Source: Ferroplasma acidarmanus Fer1 (GTDB lineage Archaea; Thermoplasmatota; Thermoplasmata; Thermoplasmatales; Thermoplasmataceae). Taken from it: a stretch of DNA of 64,000 nt. Within the stretch, counting starts at the first letter, position 1. Each line of letters begins with the position of its first letter. The notes beneath the pieces are model-generated. The model was not told the DNA's origin, made no database searches, and was given only the letters and a program-made list of their open reading frames with translations. This document shows, in pieces, positions 1 to 9,271 of this stretch. Made by a program: the position numbers and the translations under genes. The stretch is from contig NC_021592.1 of assembly GCF_000152265.2 (NCBI RefSeq), forward strand, positions 744,001-808,000, in the 5' to 3' direction.

Positions 1-646
1 GTGCGGATTTGAATTCCTTCAAATCTCTGCCAATAGCAAATGCCCAGGCATTGAATTCATCCCCCAGGGTAACCCTGACGGCATCCTGAAGGTGGGTTCT
101 CCCGGTTTTGTAAACTTTCTCGAATTCCTTATGCTTTGCCTTTAATGATTTTATTAGGGCTTCCGCATTTTCGATAAGTTTTGGTGATTTTAGCATTATG
201 CTCACACGCATCATGGTGGGGTAAATATCGTTTGTTGATTGGCTCATGTTAATTACGTCGTTTGGGTGTGCGTATTTATATTCGCCTTTCTTATGGTTAA
301 GTGATTCCAGAACCAGGTTCGCCAGTATTTCATTTGTATTCATGTTGAATGAAGTACCTGCCCCTGCCTGGAAAACATCAACTACGAATTGTTCATCAAA
401 ATCTCCTGATATTAATCTGTCACATGCCTTGCTTATGCTTTCGTATAGCTCTTTCTGTAGCTTCCCGGCAGTATAGTTGGCATATGCTGCCCCTTTCTTT
501 ACAATGGCCATTGCTTTTATATGGTCACGGTCTTTTGATTTTATTCCGGAAATATTAAAATTATTTTTTGCCCTCAGAGTATTAATTCCATAATAAATGG
601 AATCGTCAATCTGTACTTCGCCTATTACATCTCTTTCTGTTCTCAT
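1..646 (-). CDS. aspA: Aspartate ammonia-lyase (aspartase), 3' end outside window
   Basis: Fumarase/aspartase superfamily enzyme that deaminates aspartate to fumarate and ammonia in the cytoplasm. About 215 N-terminal residues are visible; the rest, including the catalytic SSxMPxKxN loop, lies beyond the left edge. Seen: an N-terminus MRTERDVIGEVQI followed by YYGINTLRA, then GAGTSFNMNTNEILAN, HPNDVINMSQSTND and GRTHLQDAVRVTLG, which match aspartase blocks in order; the GxGTSxNMN and QSTND motifs bind substrate. The ATG at 646 aligns with the usual aspartase start. Class II fumarase is the alternative, but the overall pattern follows aspartase more closely. Confidence 0.85.
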   Translation of the reverse strand, partial: MRTERDVIGEVQIDDSIYYGINTLRAKNNFNISGIKSKDRDHIKAMAIVKKGAAYANYTAGKLQKELYESISKACDRLISGDFDEQFVVDVFQAGAGTSFNMNTNEILANLVLESLNHKKGEYKYAHPNDVINMSQSTNDIYPTMMRVSIMLKSPKLIENAEALIKSLKAKHKEFEKVYKTGRTHLQDAVRVTLGDEFNAWAFAIGRDLKEFKSA

Positions 647-1060
647 AAATAACAATGCTATATCACTATAAAAATATTTTAATCAATACATTTAACATTG
701 TCAACTGGCGAGTTAAAGCAATGAACCTGGAAACTGTGTGTTCAAATCTGGAAAATATCACCAGCTACAATAGGCTCACTGGCTGGCAACACAGTGATTT
801 CCGGGTATTACAGTACGCATGCAATTTAATGCCTTGGCATCTCCCTTCTTTTATGCATACGCTTTAATAAACCTTGGTTCTCACTTTTCAAACATCTCAC
901 AAATTGTTTCCTAATGTTATATTTTCACTTTCTATTCATGACTTTGGAGGAATCTACATTGCCTTTTTTTAATTTCGACATATTGCAGATAAAATTAACA
1001 TTATCCGGAAAAAATTAAATTTCTACACTGGCACATAATAAAATATTAAAAATAAAAAAA
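647..1060. other. Intergenic region, no gene seen
   Basis: About 410 bases between the aspartase start and the stop of the next gene. I see no coding stretch with a conserved-looking product, no tRNA and no strong inverted repeat. It should hold the aspartase promoter (AT-rich, just right of 646). Confidence 0.5.
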
Positions 1061-1711
1061 TTATGGAGGCGAAACCAGATGTGCTGGAATAGCTTCTAAT
1101 CCTATTAATGCAGCAACAACAGCAGATACTACCAGGCCTATCCAGAACAACACCAGAACTACTGTCCAGACATTAGAGACTTTAGTCTTTCCTGGAAGTA
1201 TATCATAGATAAGTGTTGTGGGGAAAGTGAAAACCCCTGTCAATCCAAAGGCCAGAAAGAGCCCGAACATTGCAATTGGGCTTGAGGTAAGTTTGTCCAC
1301 ATATGCATTTGCGCCATACCATATAGAAATTATACCGGCAAAGAATGCAAGAATACCGACATACTGAAGTTTCTGTTTTAGGGCTATTGTGCCAGCCATC
1401 ATCAGTACTATAATGCCGAGGAACATAAATGGGTCGTCAAAAAGTATATTATACGCCCCGGGAAGTGGCCATACCATCTCACCCCAGAGCCCCATAAGAA
1501 CAATTATAGCACCCAGTATTCCAAGCGGGAGCGCCCCTGGCTTCAATATCTCATTAACATTTTTAGCTCCGTTTTTCCTGAACTCAATATACACCCAAGC
1601 CGACATATAAATAGAAACTATTGCCACCAATGATATTAAAAAAAGTTCCATTGGGGTGTCATCTACAAATCCCATATTTTTGTCACCAAGCCCATAATCT
1701 GCATTGAGCAT
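1061..1711 (-). CDS. Polytopic membrane protein, DUF981-like
   Basis: A 216-residue protein with about seven hydrophobic segments (near residues 22-42, 61-79, 92-110, 115-134, 143-165, 180-205) separated by short loops, so an integral membrane protein. The order WGEMVWPLPGAYN-I-LFDDP after the second helix recalls the archaeal DUF981 family, seen in Thermoplasmata and Sulfolobales; that assignment is from memory of the pattern. Monocistronic, on the opposite strand to its right neighbour. Function unknown; no catalytic motif is visible. The start at 1711 gives a short polar N-terminus before the first helix; an internal Met (MGFVDDTPM) is possible. Confidence 0.7.
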   Translation of the reverse strand: MLNADYGLGDKNMGFVDDTPMELFLISLVAIVSIYMSAWVYIEFRKNGAKNVNEILKPGALPLGILGAIIVLMGLWGEMVWPLPGAYNILFDDPFMFLGIIVLMMAGTIALKQKLQYVGILAFFAGIISIWYGANAYVDKLTSSPIAMFGLFLAFGLTGVFTFPTTLIYDILPGKTKVSNVWTVVLVLFWIGLVVSAVVAALIGLEAIPAHLVSPP

Positions 1712-1938
1712 ATAGCTTTATGTTATTGGATATAAATATTTTGAAGCTATGATATAGACAAAATGGCGTATTATTCTATATTTCCGGAGCAACAGACCAT
1801 CATAAAACTGTATTATCAATATTTTCAAAAATATGATTGATTAAACATTTATAATAAATAACTCTTCGAATAGTGTATCTTATTTTCTGGAAATTGCACA
1901 TTGAAAAAAATTATATGCTTGTAAGCATGGTGAATTTA

Positions 1939-3048
1939 ATGTATATAGAGTTCACCGATTCTGGCATGGTGGTTCCGGATATCCTTACCATCGGTTATAT
2001 AGATGGCGATGGCATAGGCCCGGAAATCACCGGAGCTATGATAGGAGTTGTTAACAGTGCGATTGAACTTGCGTATCAGGGCAGCAGATCCATTGAATGG
2101 CATAAAATACTCATAGGAACAGAAGCATATGAGAAGTTTGGAACTTATGTGCCGGAGGACTCCATAAAGGAAATCCAGAAAATGTATATAGCCATGAAAT
2201 CAACACTGAACTTTATGCCTGACAAGAGAGATTTGAATACAATATTGAGGAAGCGACTTGGGTTATATTCAAATATACGGATATTAAAATATATTGAGGG
2301 AATGGATATACCGGTAAATACATTCAACAGGCTGAATCTAACAATTATAAGGGATTCCACCCCTAACAGCCACATATTTTACCATTCTTCTGAAAGCACC
2401 GATGATTTAATCCGGTTTATATCGGACAATTATGGATTGAATATTACTCCTGACTCAGGGATATATATGATGCCCCAGAGCAAATTCAGGACAAGGAAGA
2501 TTGCAAAACAGGCTGTAAGGTATTCCAGAAGGAATGGAAAAAAGAAAATTACAATACTGGAAAGCCAGCAAAACCATGAATTTGCAAACTGGTGCATAGA
2601 GGAAGCATCAGCCCAGGAAGATGTTGGTTATGAGGTTCTGAAAACACGGGAATTCATGAAACGGCTGATATCCTCGCCGGAAGATTTTGAGGTTATCCTT
2701 GTTGACAATGTATTAAGCCAGACACTGGTAGACTACCTTGCAGGTACGATTAATATAGAGTATGGATCAAGTATCGGGGATGAATGTGCGGTTTTTGAAG
2801 CTGTCCAGTCCTCTTTGCCATCTGAAGCAGGATATGATGCTGCAGACCCTCTTTCATTCATTCTTTCAGGATGTGAGATGCTTATGCACATAGGATGGGT
2901 TGAGGCCGCACAAATTATTGAGAATGCAATATCAGCCGCTTTTAGGGATAATAAAATTCCAAAAGATATAAACACAAGGCCGGATATAAGCCCTATAAAG
3001 TGCTCTGAATTTTCATCAGAAATTATAAAAAGAATGAATGGTGTCTAA
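1939..3048 (+). CDS. Isocitrate/isopropylmalate-dehydrogenase-like protein, divergent active site
   Basis: The N-terminal half has the family hallmarks: GDGIGPEI near the start and LRKRLGLYSNIR, the isocitrate-binding arginine stretch. The second half departs from the family. The lysine segment (HKGNIMKxTEG-like) is replaced by a basic GKKKITILESQQ region. The metal-binding DNxxGDILSD becomes DNVLSQTLVDYLAG, losing both usual aspartates, and the hGSAPDIAG loop reads YGSSIGDECAVFEA. It may be an inactive or repurposed paralogue rather than the TCA-cycle enzyme. I chose the ATG at 1939 because GGTGA sits 5 bases before it; starts at 1873, 1927 and 1966 are also open. Its last 33 bases overlap the convergent gene on the other strand. 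Confidence 0.65.
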   Translation: MYIEFTDSGMVVPDILTIGYIDGDGIGPEITGAMIGVVNSAIELAYQGSRSIEWHKILIGTEAYEKFGTYVPEDSIKEIQKMYIAMKSTLNFMPDKRDLNTILRKRLGLYSNIRILKYIEGMDIPVNTFNRLNLTIIRDSTPNSHIFYHSSESTDDLIRFISDNYGLNITPDSGIYMMPQSKFRTRKIAKQAVRYSRRNGKKKITILESQQNHEFANWCIEEASAQEDVGYEVLKTREFMKRLISSPEDFEVILVDNVLSQTLVDYLAGTINIEYGSSIGDECAVFEAVQSSLPSEAGYDAADPLSFILSGCEMLMHIGWVEAAQIIENAISAAFRDNKIPKDINTRPDISPIKCSEFSSEIIKRMNGV

Positions 3049-4800
3049 TTGCATGTAATAGTATCCGGTATAATTGATGGTTGGAAATATACCGGGCGGG
3101 CTAAGAGTCTTTGGCTGTGGCTCTGGCAGTATATTTATATTCACAATCAGTGCCTGGCCTCCATGCTCCAGAATAATAAGTTTTAAATTTCCAGGGTCAT
3201 ATGACACCATTGTCAATTTCTGGTTCCCTTTACCAGGTATTCCAAAAAATACCCCTCCAGGACTATAGGGGTTAAGTTCAATTTCTGTATTATTAACTGG
3301 ATAGCCTATCATATATAAGCCTGTGCCGTTGAAAATTGGTATTATCTGCGCATTCAATGTCCTGTTGCTATAATTGAATACGGTGATATTGAAGGGCTTA
3401 TATTCTTTTTCTGTTAAACTCTCCGGCCCAGGTGCTTTATTTATATGCATATTACTATCAGGTTTCAGGAAATATACTGAAACTGTTTTTTGGACACTCC
3501 TCATTCCGGTATCGACTGTTATGGTAAAATTTTTCCTGCCTGAGTAATTATGGTTGTAAGTTATCAGTTCTAGAGTATATATAGTATCAGTTTTATTCTG
3601 TGTAAATCCTTTAACTGTAAAATTCCCGGGTGTAACCGAGAATAAAGGAGAAATATTTACACCATGGTTCTGTACTGTAATATTAACGGAAACATTTCCG
3701 GTATTGTTCTGCTGCATTATATAACAGGAATCTGGAATGGCCACATTGTTGCTATTTGTATTATGCAAAGGCAATGGGGCAAAGCCAAGAATGAGTACTA
3801 TAACTACGATTACCAATGCTAACCATTTGACTGAAGCACGTGGCTTAAAGAAGTTATTCATTGGCAGTGCCCCCTTAATCCCGAGCAAAACCGAGAGCAC
3901 CACAAGAATGAGAATGTATGGATACAGGATGCTGGCGGCTAGAAGTATGGCTATTCCAGCGTAGGATGCATATTTAAATTGTTTTCCCAGTATTCCTGAA
4001 AAAACCAGCCCGCCGTCCATAAACCCAACAGGCATTGAGTTTAACGCAGTTGTTATAATGCCAACATATCCCGCAAGTTCCAGAGGGTCCGGTATAATAT
4101 ATGCAGGGAATAAATGGTCAAGGGCAAGCGGGAAAACAAGGGGAAAGTTAAGGGCAGAAATTGGGGAATGGATTGCCGAACTATAATTCACATATGGCAT
4201 GATAGCCGCACCGGCAATGATTAACACGACCGATGCAAAAAATCCGAATAATAATGAAAATGTGCCTGCCTCAATCATGGATTTTGAGTCTCTAAATTGA
4301 TTTTTGTTTGAATTTATGGTTCCAAGTGTCCCCAGGCCAGGAGATGGAACAAAAATGGGAAAATTATATTTTATATGGTTTTTTCTTAAAGCTATATACT
4401 TTCCTGCTTCACGGAATAACAGAATAAAAATCACAGGTATTGCATAGAATAATGTTCCGTATATAATATTCCGATATATTAAATCTGATGAGTAATATGA
4501 TGAATAATAAACAGAGCCGGTATAAATCAGGGCAGCCATAGAAAGGAAAAGCATCAGGGTTTTTAATCCCCTGCGTTCCCGGCTTACATTGCCATTATTT
4601 ATTACTATTATCTGGCTATCAGGAAAATCGTTTGTAAAAGCTGTTGCACCTACTGTATCAAGTTCATCTAGAAGGTAACCGAATGTTTTTTCATTCCCTC
4701 TGCCCTGTATATGGAAGACCATAGAATAGCGTGTATTTTCAACTTCTGAAACGTCGTAATACTTTTTTACTATTCCATCAATGATACTGGATTCTATCAT
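3016..4800 (-). CDS. M50/site-2-protease-like membrane protein without zinc histidines
   Basis: A 594-residue protein: an N-terminal soluble domain (1-75), a transmembrane region (about 80-335) and a large C-terminal domain, probably extracytoplasmic, with many N-X-S/T sequons. The membrane core follows the M50 plan: a helix ending REAGKYIAL (residues 130-138) where HExxH is expected, and NSMPVGFMDGG (254-264) where NxxPxxxLDGG is expected. The glutamate and the distal aspartate are kept, but both histidines are Arg and Lys, so canonical zinc proteolysis looks impossible. The start codon overlaps the alaS stop by four bases (ATGA), implying co-translation with alaS. It could be a membrane binding or chaperone-like pseudoprotease. 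Confidence 0.75.
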   Translation of the reverse strand: MIESSIIDGIVKKYYDVSEVENTRYSMVFHIQGRGNEKTFGYLLDELDTVGATAFTNDFPDSQIIVINNGNVSRERRGLKTLMLFLSMAALIYTGSVYYSSYYSSDLIYRNIIYGTLFYAIPVIFILLFREAGKYIALRKNHIKYNFPIFVPSPGLGTLGTINSNKNQFRDSKSMIEAGTFSLLFGFFASVVLIIAGAAIMPYVNYSSAIHSPISALNFPLVFPLALDHLFPAYIIPDPLELAGYVGIITTALNSMPVGFMDGGLVFSGILGKQFKYASYAGIAILLAASILYPYILILVVLSVLLGIKGALPMNNFFKPRASVKWLALVIVVIVLILGFAPLPLHNTNSNNVAIPDSCYIMQQNNTGNVSVNITVQNHGVNISPLFSVTPGNFTVKGFTQNKTDTIYTLELITYNHNYSGRKNFTITVDTGMRSVQKTVSVYFLKPDSNMHINKAPGPESLTEKEYKPFNITVFNYSNRTLNAQIIPIFNGTGLYMIGYPVNNTEIELNPYSPGGVFFGIPGKGNQKLTMVSYDPGNLKLIILEHGGQALIVNINILPEPQPKTLSPPGIFPTINYTGYYYMQLDTIHSFYNF

Positions 4801-7472
4801 ACGTTAATGTCTACTAAAATCTCCTTTATTAACTTTTCATTTATTCCTGGATTGCATATTGCAGTGTACAGTTTTCTGTTTCTTGATTTCTCTGTAACGC
4901 CTATATTGCGCGTGGAAAGCCCGGATATGAGAGTATCAACGCCAGCATCAATCCCTATTGCAGTAAGCTCCGTTTCACTGTTAATTATAATAGCTTTAAT
5001 ATTTTTCCTGAATATGCCCTGGATCAGGAGGTTAAATTCATCCCGGTCCAGATTTGTGGCATAAACATAGATATTTTCGTGAACAGGTTCCCCGGCATTA
5101 AGTATACCTTCAATTTTTTCTTTTCTGTACTTATCTATAAGTTTTCTGTTTTCCAGATTTTCATGGAAAATTTCCAGGGATTGCCTGTATACGTCCTCCG
5201 TATCAACCTTCAGGTATTCCTGTTCCATCTGGACGGTGTCATGGAGCAACTGAACATAGCGCATTGCTGCAGGGCCTGCGGAATAAGTAATCCTCTGTAT
5301 TCCTTCCTGTAGGGTTTCTACTTTCATAATTTTTATAAAGCCTATTGGGGCTGTACTGTCCAGATGCGTACCTCCGCACCCTTCAGAATCTATTCCATCT
5401 ATGGTAACGATCCTGATTTTAGATGACACGGGAACACCCCCTTCAAAAAGCCTGAAACCATATTTTTCTATGGCCGGATTCCAGCTTACATTTGACACCG
5501 TAATTTTTCTGTCCTGTTCTATGGCTTCCATGCACATATCTTCTATATGCCGGATATCTTCCAGGGTTATTTTCCTGTAATGTGTTATATCTATTCTTGA
5601 TTCATTTATATCTTTCTTTACACCACTCTGCCATACATGTTCACCGAAATATTTTCTCATTATTCCAAGCAAAAGATGTGTTGCTGAATGGTGTATCATA
5701 AGCTGCTTTCTCCTTGTGTAGTCTATATATCCCTTAACACGTGAATTAGCCGGTATATTATTATCAAGGAAATGTACTATTGAATCATTGTATTTCTGGA
5801 CATCAACAACGTTAACTTTTTTTCCGTTGGCAATAAAATATCCGAGATCACATGGTTGGCCTCCGCCTTCCGGATAGAATGCAGTCTGATTCGGTATTAT
5901 GCACTTTTCCCCGGAGTAAAGTACTATTCCTGTAAACTCGCTTATTTTAGTATTGTCATAATAAAGTGGCCTCGTATGTACAGGAGGAAATTGAGGTGCC
6001 TCTTTTTTCTTTGTATGCCTGGTTTCATGCCTGGATATTACTATTTCCTGAAAATTGTCAGGAAGTTCGAGGTCTTTCCCGGTAATTTTCTTAAATGATT
6101 CGCTGATCAGGTCCTCATTCATGCCTTCCGAGTCATAAAGCGTGATTGCATTCTTCAGTTCAAGCTTGCCAGAATGTATATATTTTCTTACTTTCCCTTC
6201 AGCGGATTTATTTATTTCAGCGTATTTTTCCTTCTCTATATCAATAATATTTTTGATGAAATCCCTGTCATAGTTCGAAACTATTCTGGAAAATATTTCA
6301 TGCTGGAAGTCCATGAGGTCCATAAAATCCTTTGAGAAACTTATATCATCCATAAATTTCAATGACCTTCTTACTAAAGTCCTTGCCAGGTATCCAACCT
6401 TAACGTTTGAAGGTATAACATAGTCGGCAAACATTAAAAGAAGTGTTTTTGTATGGTCCGCCAGTGAATAAAGGCTTCTGAAACTTTTGAGCCTGCGCAG
6501 GAATTCATTATCAATGGATATGTGCTTCTTCTTAAGCCATGGAGCTACCTGCTTGAGGAGTTTTGACTCACTGTATGGGTCTATTTCCGCGGACAGTTCC
6601 GATAACTTCTGCATAATTTCCGGGTCTATATCTCCTGCAGAGGAGTTTTTCCTTATATATTCTATCGTCTCCCCCAGTATGGATTCGTAAACTGTGGGCG
6701 TGCCTGTAGAAAGCCACACAAGCCTTTCCAATCCGTAACCTGTATCAACAATTTTTAGCGGCATCATGGAATACTTAGTGCCCTCTATGTCTATTTCTCC
6801 ATCCGGGTCTTCTTTCATATCCATGAACACGAGTGTTGCTACCTCCAATCCCCGGACAAAAACTTCCACAGCATTTCCAGCATTGCCACCCCCAAACCAG
6901 GGCTTTTCCTTGTAGGTTATTTCAGCTCCGTCCACATGGAGTTTTTCTGTAAGGAATCTATATGAATATTCTATTGTTTCGTTCTTCCAGTATATGTATT
7001 TGTTTTCATAATTGAACGCATCATGGCACAGCATCTCAAATGATGTAAGATGCCGCCCGGTTTTGCCCACGAGGTCAAGGTCCAGCATCCGAATACTGGG
7101 CTGCGACATAGCCAGTGGGTTTCCTGGAGGTGGTACCAGTCCCGATGTTACCTGTGGCTGGAAATCGTATATGGACGCATTAACAAGGAGAACATCATCG
7201 CGCCATCTGGGAACTACAGGATATTTTTCTATTATAGTGTGTGGAAGTTTATCCTCCTTAAAAAATGACAGGAACTCCTGGCGCATTTCATCAAGGCTAT
7301 ATTTCCTATCTACAGGAGAATTGCCAATAAATGAATAGCCTTCGCAGGCAGGGTCCCCGCATGTCTTTTTTCCAGGATTCTGTGTCCAGAAGAACGATGA
7401 GCATACTATACATTGTTTTCTAAGGAAATTGTTGTCCCTGAAGAAATCCAGGTCAAATTCATCTTGCACCAT
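4797..7472 (-). CDS. alaS: Alanine--tRNA ligase, archaeal type
   Basis: Charges tRNA-Ala with alanine in the cytoplasm. Domains in order: an archaeal N-terminal zinc-like segment with CxxC (CIVCSSFFW, then CGDPAC), the class II catalytic core (VVPRWRDDVLLVNASIYDFQP, TSFEMLCHDAFNY, GGGNAGNA), the editing domain with HHSATHLL, and CGGTH near the C-terminus completing the editing zinc site. The C-terminal oligomerisation part is short. A TTG-initiated extension to 7577 is open, but the ATG at 7472 gives the usual start MVQDEFDLDFFRDNNFLRKQC, so I use it; about 890 residues is normal for archaea. The 3' end overlaps the start of the M50-like gene by four bases. Confidence 0.95.
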   Translation of the reverse strand: MVQDEFDLDFFRDNNFLRKQCIVCSSFFWTQNPGKKTCGDPACEGYSFIGNSPVDRKYSLDEMRQEFLSFFKEDKLPHTIIEKYPVVPRWRDDVLLVNASIYDFQPQVTSGLVPPPGNPLAMSQPSIRMLDLDLVGKTGRHLTSFEMLCHDAFNYENKYIYWKNETIEYSYRFLTEKLHVDGAEITYKEKPWFGGGNAGNAVEVFVRGLEVATLVFMDMKEDPDGEIDIEGTKYSMMPLKIVDTGYGLERLVWLSTGTPTVYESILGETIEYIRKNSSAGDIDPEIMQKLSELSAEIDPYSESKLLKQVAPWLKKKHISIDNEFLRRLKSFRSLYSLADHTKTLLLMFADYVIPSNVKVGYLARTLVRRSLKFMDDISFSKDFMDLMDFQHEIFSRIVSNYDRDFIKNIIDIEKEKYAEINKSAEGKVRKYIHSGKLELKNAITLYDSEGMNEDLISESFKKITGKDLELPDNFQEIVISRHETRHTKKKEAPQFPPVHTRPLYYDNTKISEFTGIVLYSGEKCIIPNQTAFYPEGGGQPCDLGYFIANGKKVNVVDVQKYNDSIVHFLDNNIPANSRVKGYIDYTRRKQLMIHHSATHLLLGIMRKYFGEHVWQSGVKKDINESRIDITHYRKITLEDIRHIEDMCMEAIEQDRKITVSNVSWNPAIEKYGFRLFEGGVPVSSKIRIVTIDGIDSEGCGGTHLDSTAPIGFIKIMKVETLQEGIQRITYSAGPAAMRYVQLLHDTVQMEQEYLKVDTEDVYRQSLEIFHENLENRKLIDKYRKEKIEGILNAGEPVHENIYVYATNLDRDEFNLLIQGIFRKNIKAIIINSETELTAIGIDAGVDTLISGLSTRNIGVTEKSRNRKLYTAICNPGINEKLIKEILVDINV

Positions 7473-7508
7473 TTTACATATAATACATCTGTATAAATAA
7501 ATATAATT

Positions 7509-7530
7509 GTCCGTGTTTATATATACGGAC
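7509..7530. promoter_or_regulatory. Inverted repeat around the alaS TATA box
   Basis: GTCCGT and ACGGAC (6-bp perfect arms) flank a 10-base TATA-rich spacer about 40-60 bases upstream of the chosen alaS start. A TATA element here would give a short alaS leader. A protein bound to the arms would cover the promoter, so I mark it as a possible operator. The divergent dCMP-deaminase gene appears to have its own TATA (ATTTATA near 7553) placing transcription at or next to its ATG. Confidence 0.35.
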
Positions 7531-7583
7531 TGTAATGAATCGAGATAAAGAATATTTATATCCTTATTTTTAATCAATAGCTT

Positions 7584-8102
7584 ATGGAAGAAAGGCTAAA
7601 AAGGCCGTCATGGGATGAATACTTTATGCGTATGGCTTATCTGGCGGCATCACGCTCCAACTGCACAAGGAGAAAAGTTGGCGCGGTTATTGTGAGAGAC
7701 AATAATGTACTGGCTACCGGATATAATGGGCCGCCATCGCACACGGTAAACTGTGATATAGTAGGATGTATAAGGGATGAACTTAACGTGCCATCAGGTG
7801 AAAGGCACGAACTTTGCAGGGGATTGCATGCAGAGCAGAATGCGATTATACAGGCTGCAGTTAATGGTTCGTCAATCAAAGGATCTAAAATATACGTAAC
7901 AACACATCCCTGTGTTGTGTGCTCCAAGATGATAATGAATTCCAGCATAGAGGAAATAATATTCGCCGAAGGGTATCCGGATGACCTTGCTGAATTGATG
8001 CTGCTTGAAAGTAATATTACAATACGTAAATTCAATCTGCCAGACCCGGAAGTGGAGTCTATAATAGGAATATATTATACACATAAAACAGGAGAGGACT
8101 AA
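7584..8102 (+). CDS. Deoxycytidylate (dCMP) deaminase family protein
   Basis: Zinc-dependent cytidine/deoxycytidylate deaminase fold, 172 residues, expected to convert dCMP to dUMP for thymidylate synthesis. Catalytic zinc motifs are clear: GLHAEQNAI (HxE) and HPCVVCSKMI (PCxxC). An additional Cys/His cluster (CDIVGCIRDE...HELC) matches the second structural zinc of dCMP deaminases of the ComEB/DCTD type. It also has the family opening RPSWDEYFMRMAYLAASRS. Divergent from alaS, with 111 bases between the chosen starts; the ATG looks leaderless. A riboflavin-pathway or tRNA deaminase is unlikely given the size and the second cluster. Confidence 0.9.
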   Translation: MEERLKRPSWDEYFMRMAYLAASRSNCTRRKVGAVIVRDNNVLATGYNGPPSHTVNCDIVGCIRDELNVPSGERHELCRGLHAEQNAIIQAAVNGSSIKGSKIYVTTHPCVVCSKMIMNSSIEEIIFAEGYPDDLAELMLLESNITIRKFNLPDPEVESIIGIYYTHKTGED

Positions 8103-8551
8103 ACGGCGTTACCACTATTTTTTAATATATATGGTAATTTAATTATCATCCAATTTTAATCTATGGTAGTTAAACAGAGTCCAGTAAAGTAAGCAGAAAT
8201 ATTCATTTACTTAAATTGCCCTTCTATGAAATTGAATTCTCATCTGATATGGAAAATACATTTCAATTTAAATCAGAATTATGCGCCTGTTTTTATATAT
8301 CGCATTGGAAGCAAAGATTGCTTTCTGGTATTATTTAAATCTATAACAATAACTAGCATTGGTTTCATGAAAAAGTAGGATTATTTATAACTGAAATTTT
8401 TTATATCATCAATATTAAATCACAGTTTATATTGTATAAAACGACGTAATTGCAAGCTTTTTCTATGACACCAGAGAAAGGTTGAAATAATTTCCACTTT
8501 ATAAGTAAACTTAACGTGTTTGTTTGAACAAACACAGAAGTGCAAAACCGT
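8103..8551. other. Intergenic region, no gene seen
   Basis: About 450 very AT-rich bases between the deaminase stop and the stop of the small membrane gene on the other strand. No open frame with a plausible product, no tRNA fold and no strong hairpin. TTTGTTTGAACAAACA near 8519-8534 is an imperfect palindrome that may be part of a terminator between the converging genes. Confidence 0.4.
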
Positions 8552-8884
8552 TTATCTGTTTAATTTACCTTTCTTTGATTCTTTTACTTTGAATATTATA
8601 GATACTATCAGACCAATTATTAATATAATAAAACCATATATTACCACCCACGTAGATTCGTGGGTTTGTATTGAATTGTATGCATAAACTCTATTTGAGT
8701 ATGGATAACCTATTACAATAAGAGTTATAGCAATTATTCCATTCGCCAGCATCATAAAAAGAGTAAAATATTGCTCCGATTTTGACCAATCATATCTGCG
8801 TTTATGTAAGAAAAAAGTAAACATTATTGAAACTATAGAAAATATTATCATCAACTCTATCCACAATAAAATAACACCAAACAT
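8552..8884 (-). CDS. Small membrane protein, three transmembrane segments
   Basis: 110 residues with hydrophobic helices near 6-25, 42-62 and 80-102, a basic linker (HKRRYDW) after the first helix and a very basic C-terminus (KVKESKKGKLNR). This predicts an inner-membrane protein with a cytoplasmic tail. It is the third gene of a same-strand cluster behind the archaeocin-like secreted protein, 81 bases after the 101-residue membrane gene. I do not recognise a family. By context it could be an immunity or accessory protein, but this is inference. Confidence 0.6.
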   Translation of the reverse strand: MFGVILLWIELMIIFSIVSIMFTFFLHKRRYDWSKSEQYFTLFMMLANGIIAITLIVIGYPYSNRVYAYNSIQTHESTWVVIYGFIILIIGLIVSIIFKVKESKKGKLNR

Positions 8885-8965
8885 TAACTCACCCGATAAT
8901 TTTCACCACATTTCTTATCTATACTGCACATATTTTACGATCCAGTTGCACGCTCAATGCTCTAG

Positions 8966-9271
8966 TTAGTCCTTGCCTATATAATCTCCATTTTTGTCAT
9001 AATATTTTCTATAGCCTATAATTGCCCAAAATAATGAACTTGGAGCGAACCAGATAGCCACAATAACATCAAAATATGATGGGGGCATGGCGTAGGTATA
9101 TAAAAATATGAAACTATATATTAAAAAATCCGTACCAAAGTACATTGAAGCATTTTTGCGGTATTCATAATGCGGGCTATGGCGCACTCTACTTATGGGG
9201 ATTAAAATAAAAAAGAATGCTGAAAATATCAAAATCATAATAAACATATAGATTCTTACTGAAAGTATCAC
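8966..9271 (-). CDS. Small membrane protein, candidate immunity partner
   Basis: 101 residues with three hydrophobic segments (about 5-24, 46-62, 66-84), an internal RVRHSPHYEYRKN polar stretch and a charged C-terminus. Its ATG overlaps the stop codon of the upstream secreted-protein gene by four bases (ATGA), so the two are almost certainly translated together. A secreted protein with a hydrophobic block followed by a coupled small membrane protein is the layout of bacteriocin/immunity pairs; nothing in this sequence alone proves that role. No known family recognised. Confidence 0.65.
   Translation of the reverse strand: MILSVRIYMFIMILIFSAFFFILIPISRVRHSPHYEYRKNASMYFGTDFLIYSFIFLYTYAMPPSYFDVIVAIWFAPSSLFWAIIGYRKYYDKNGDYIGKD

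Noticed and set aside
655-867. Plus-strand 70-codon frame upstream of aspartase
   Set aside because: No domain, no ribosome site, biased composition; lies in the promoter region.
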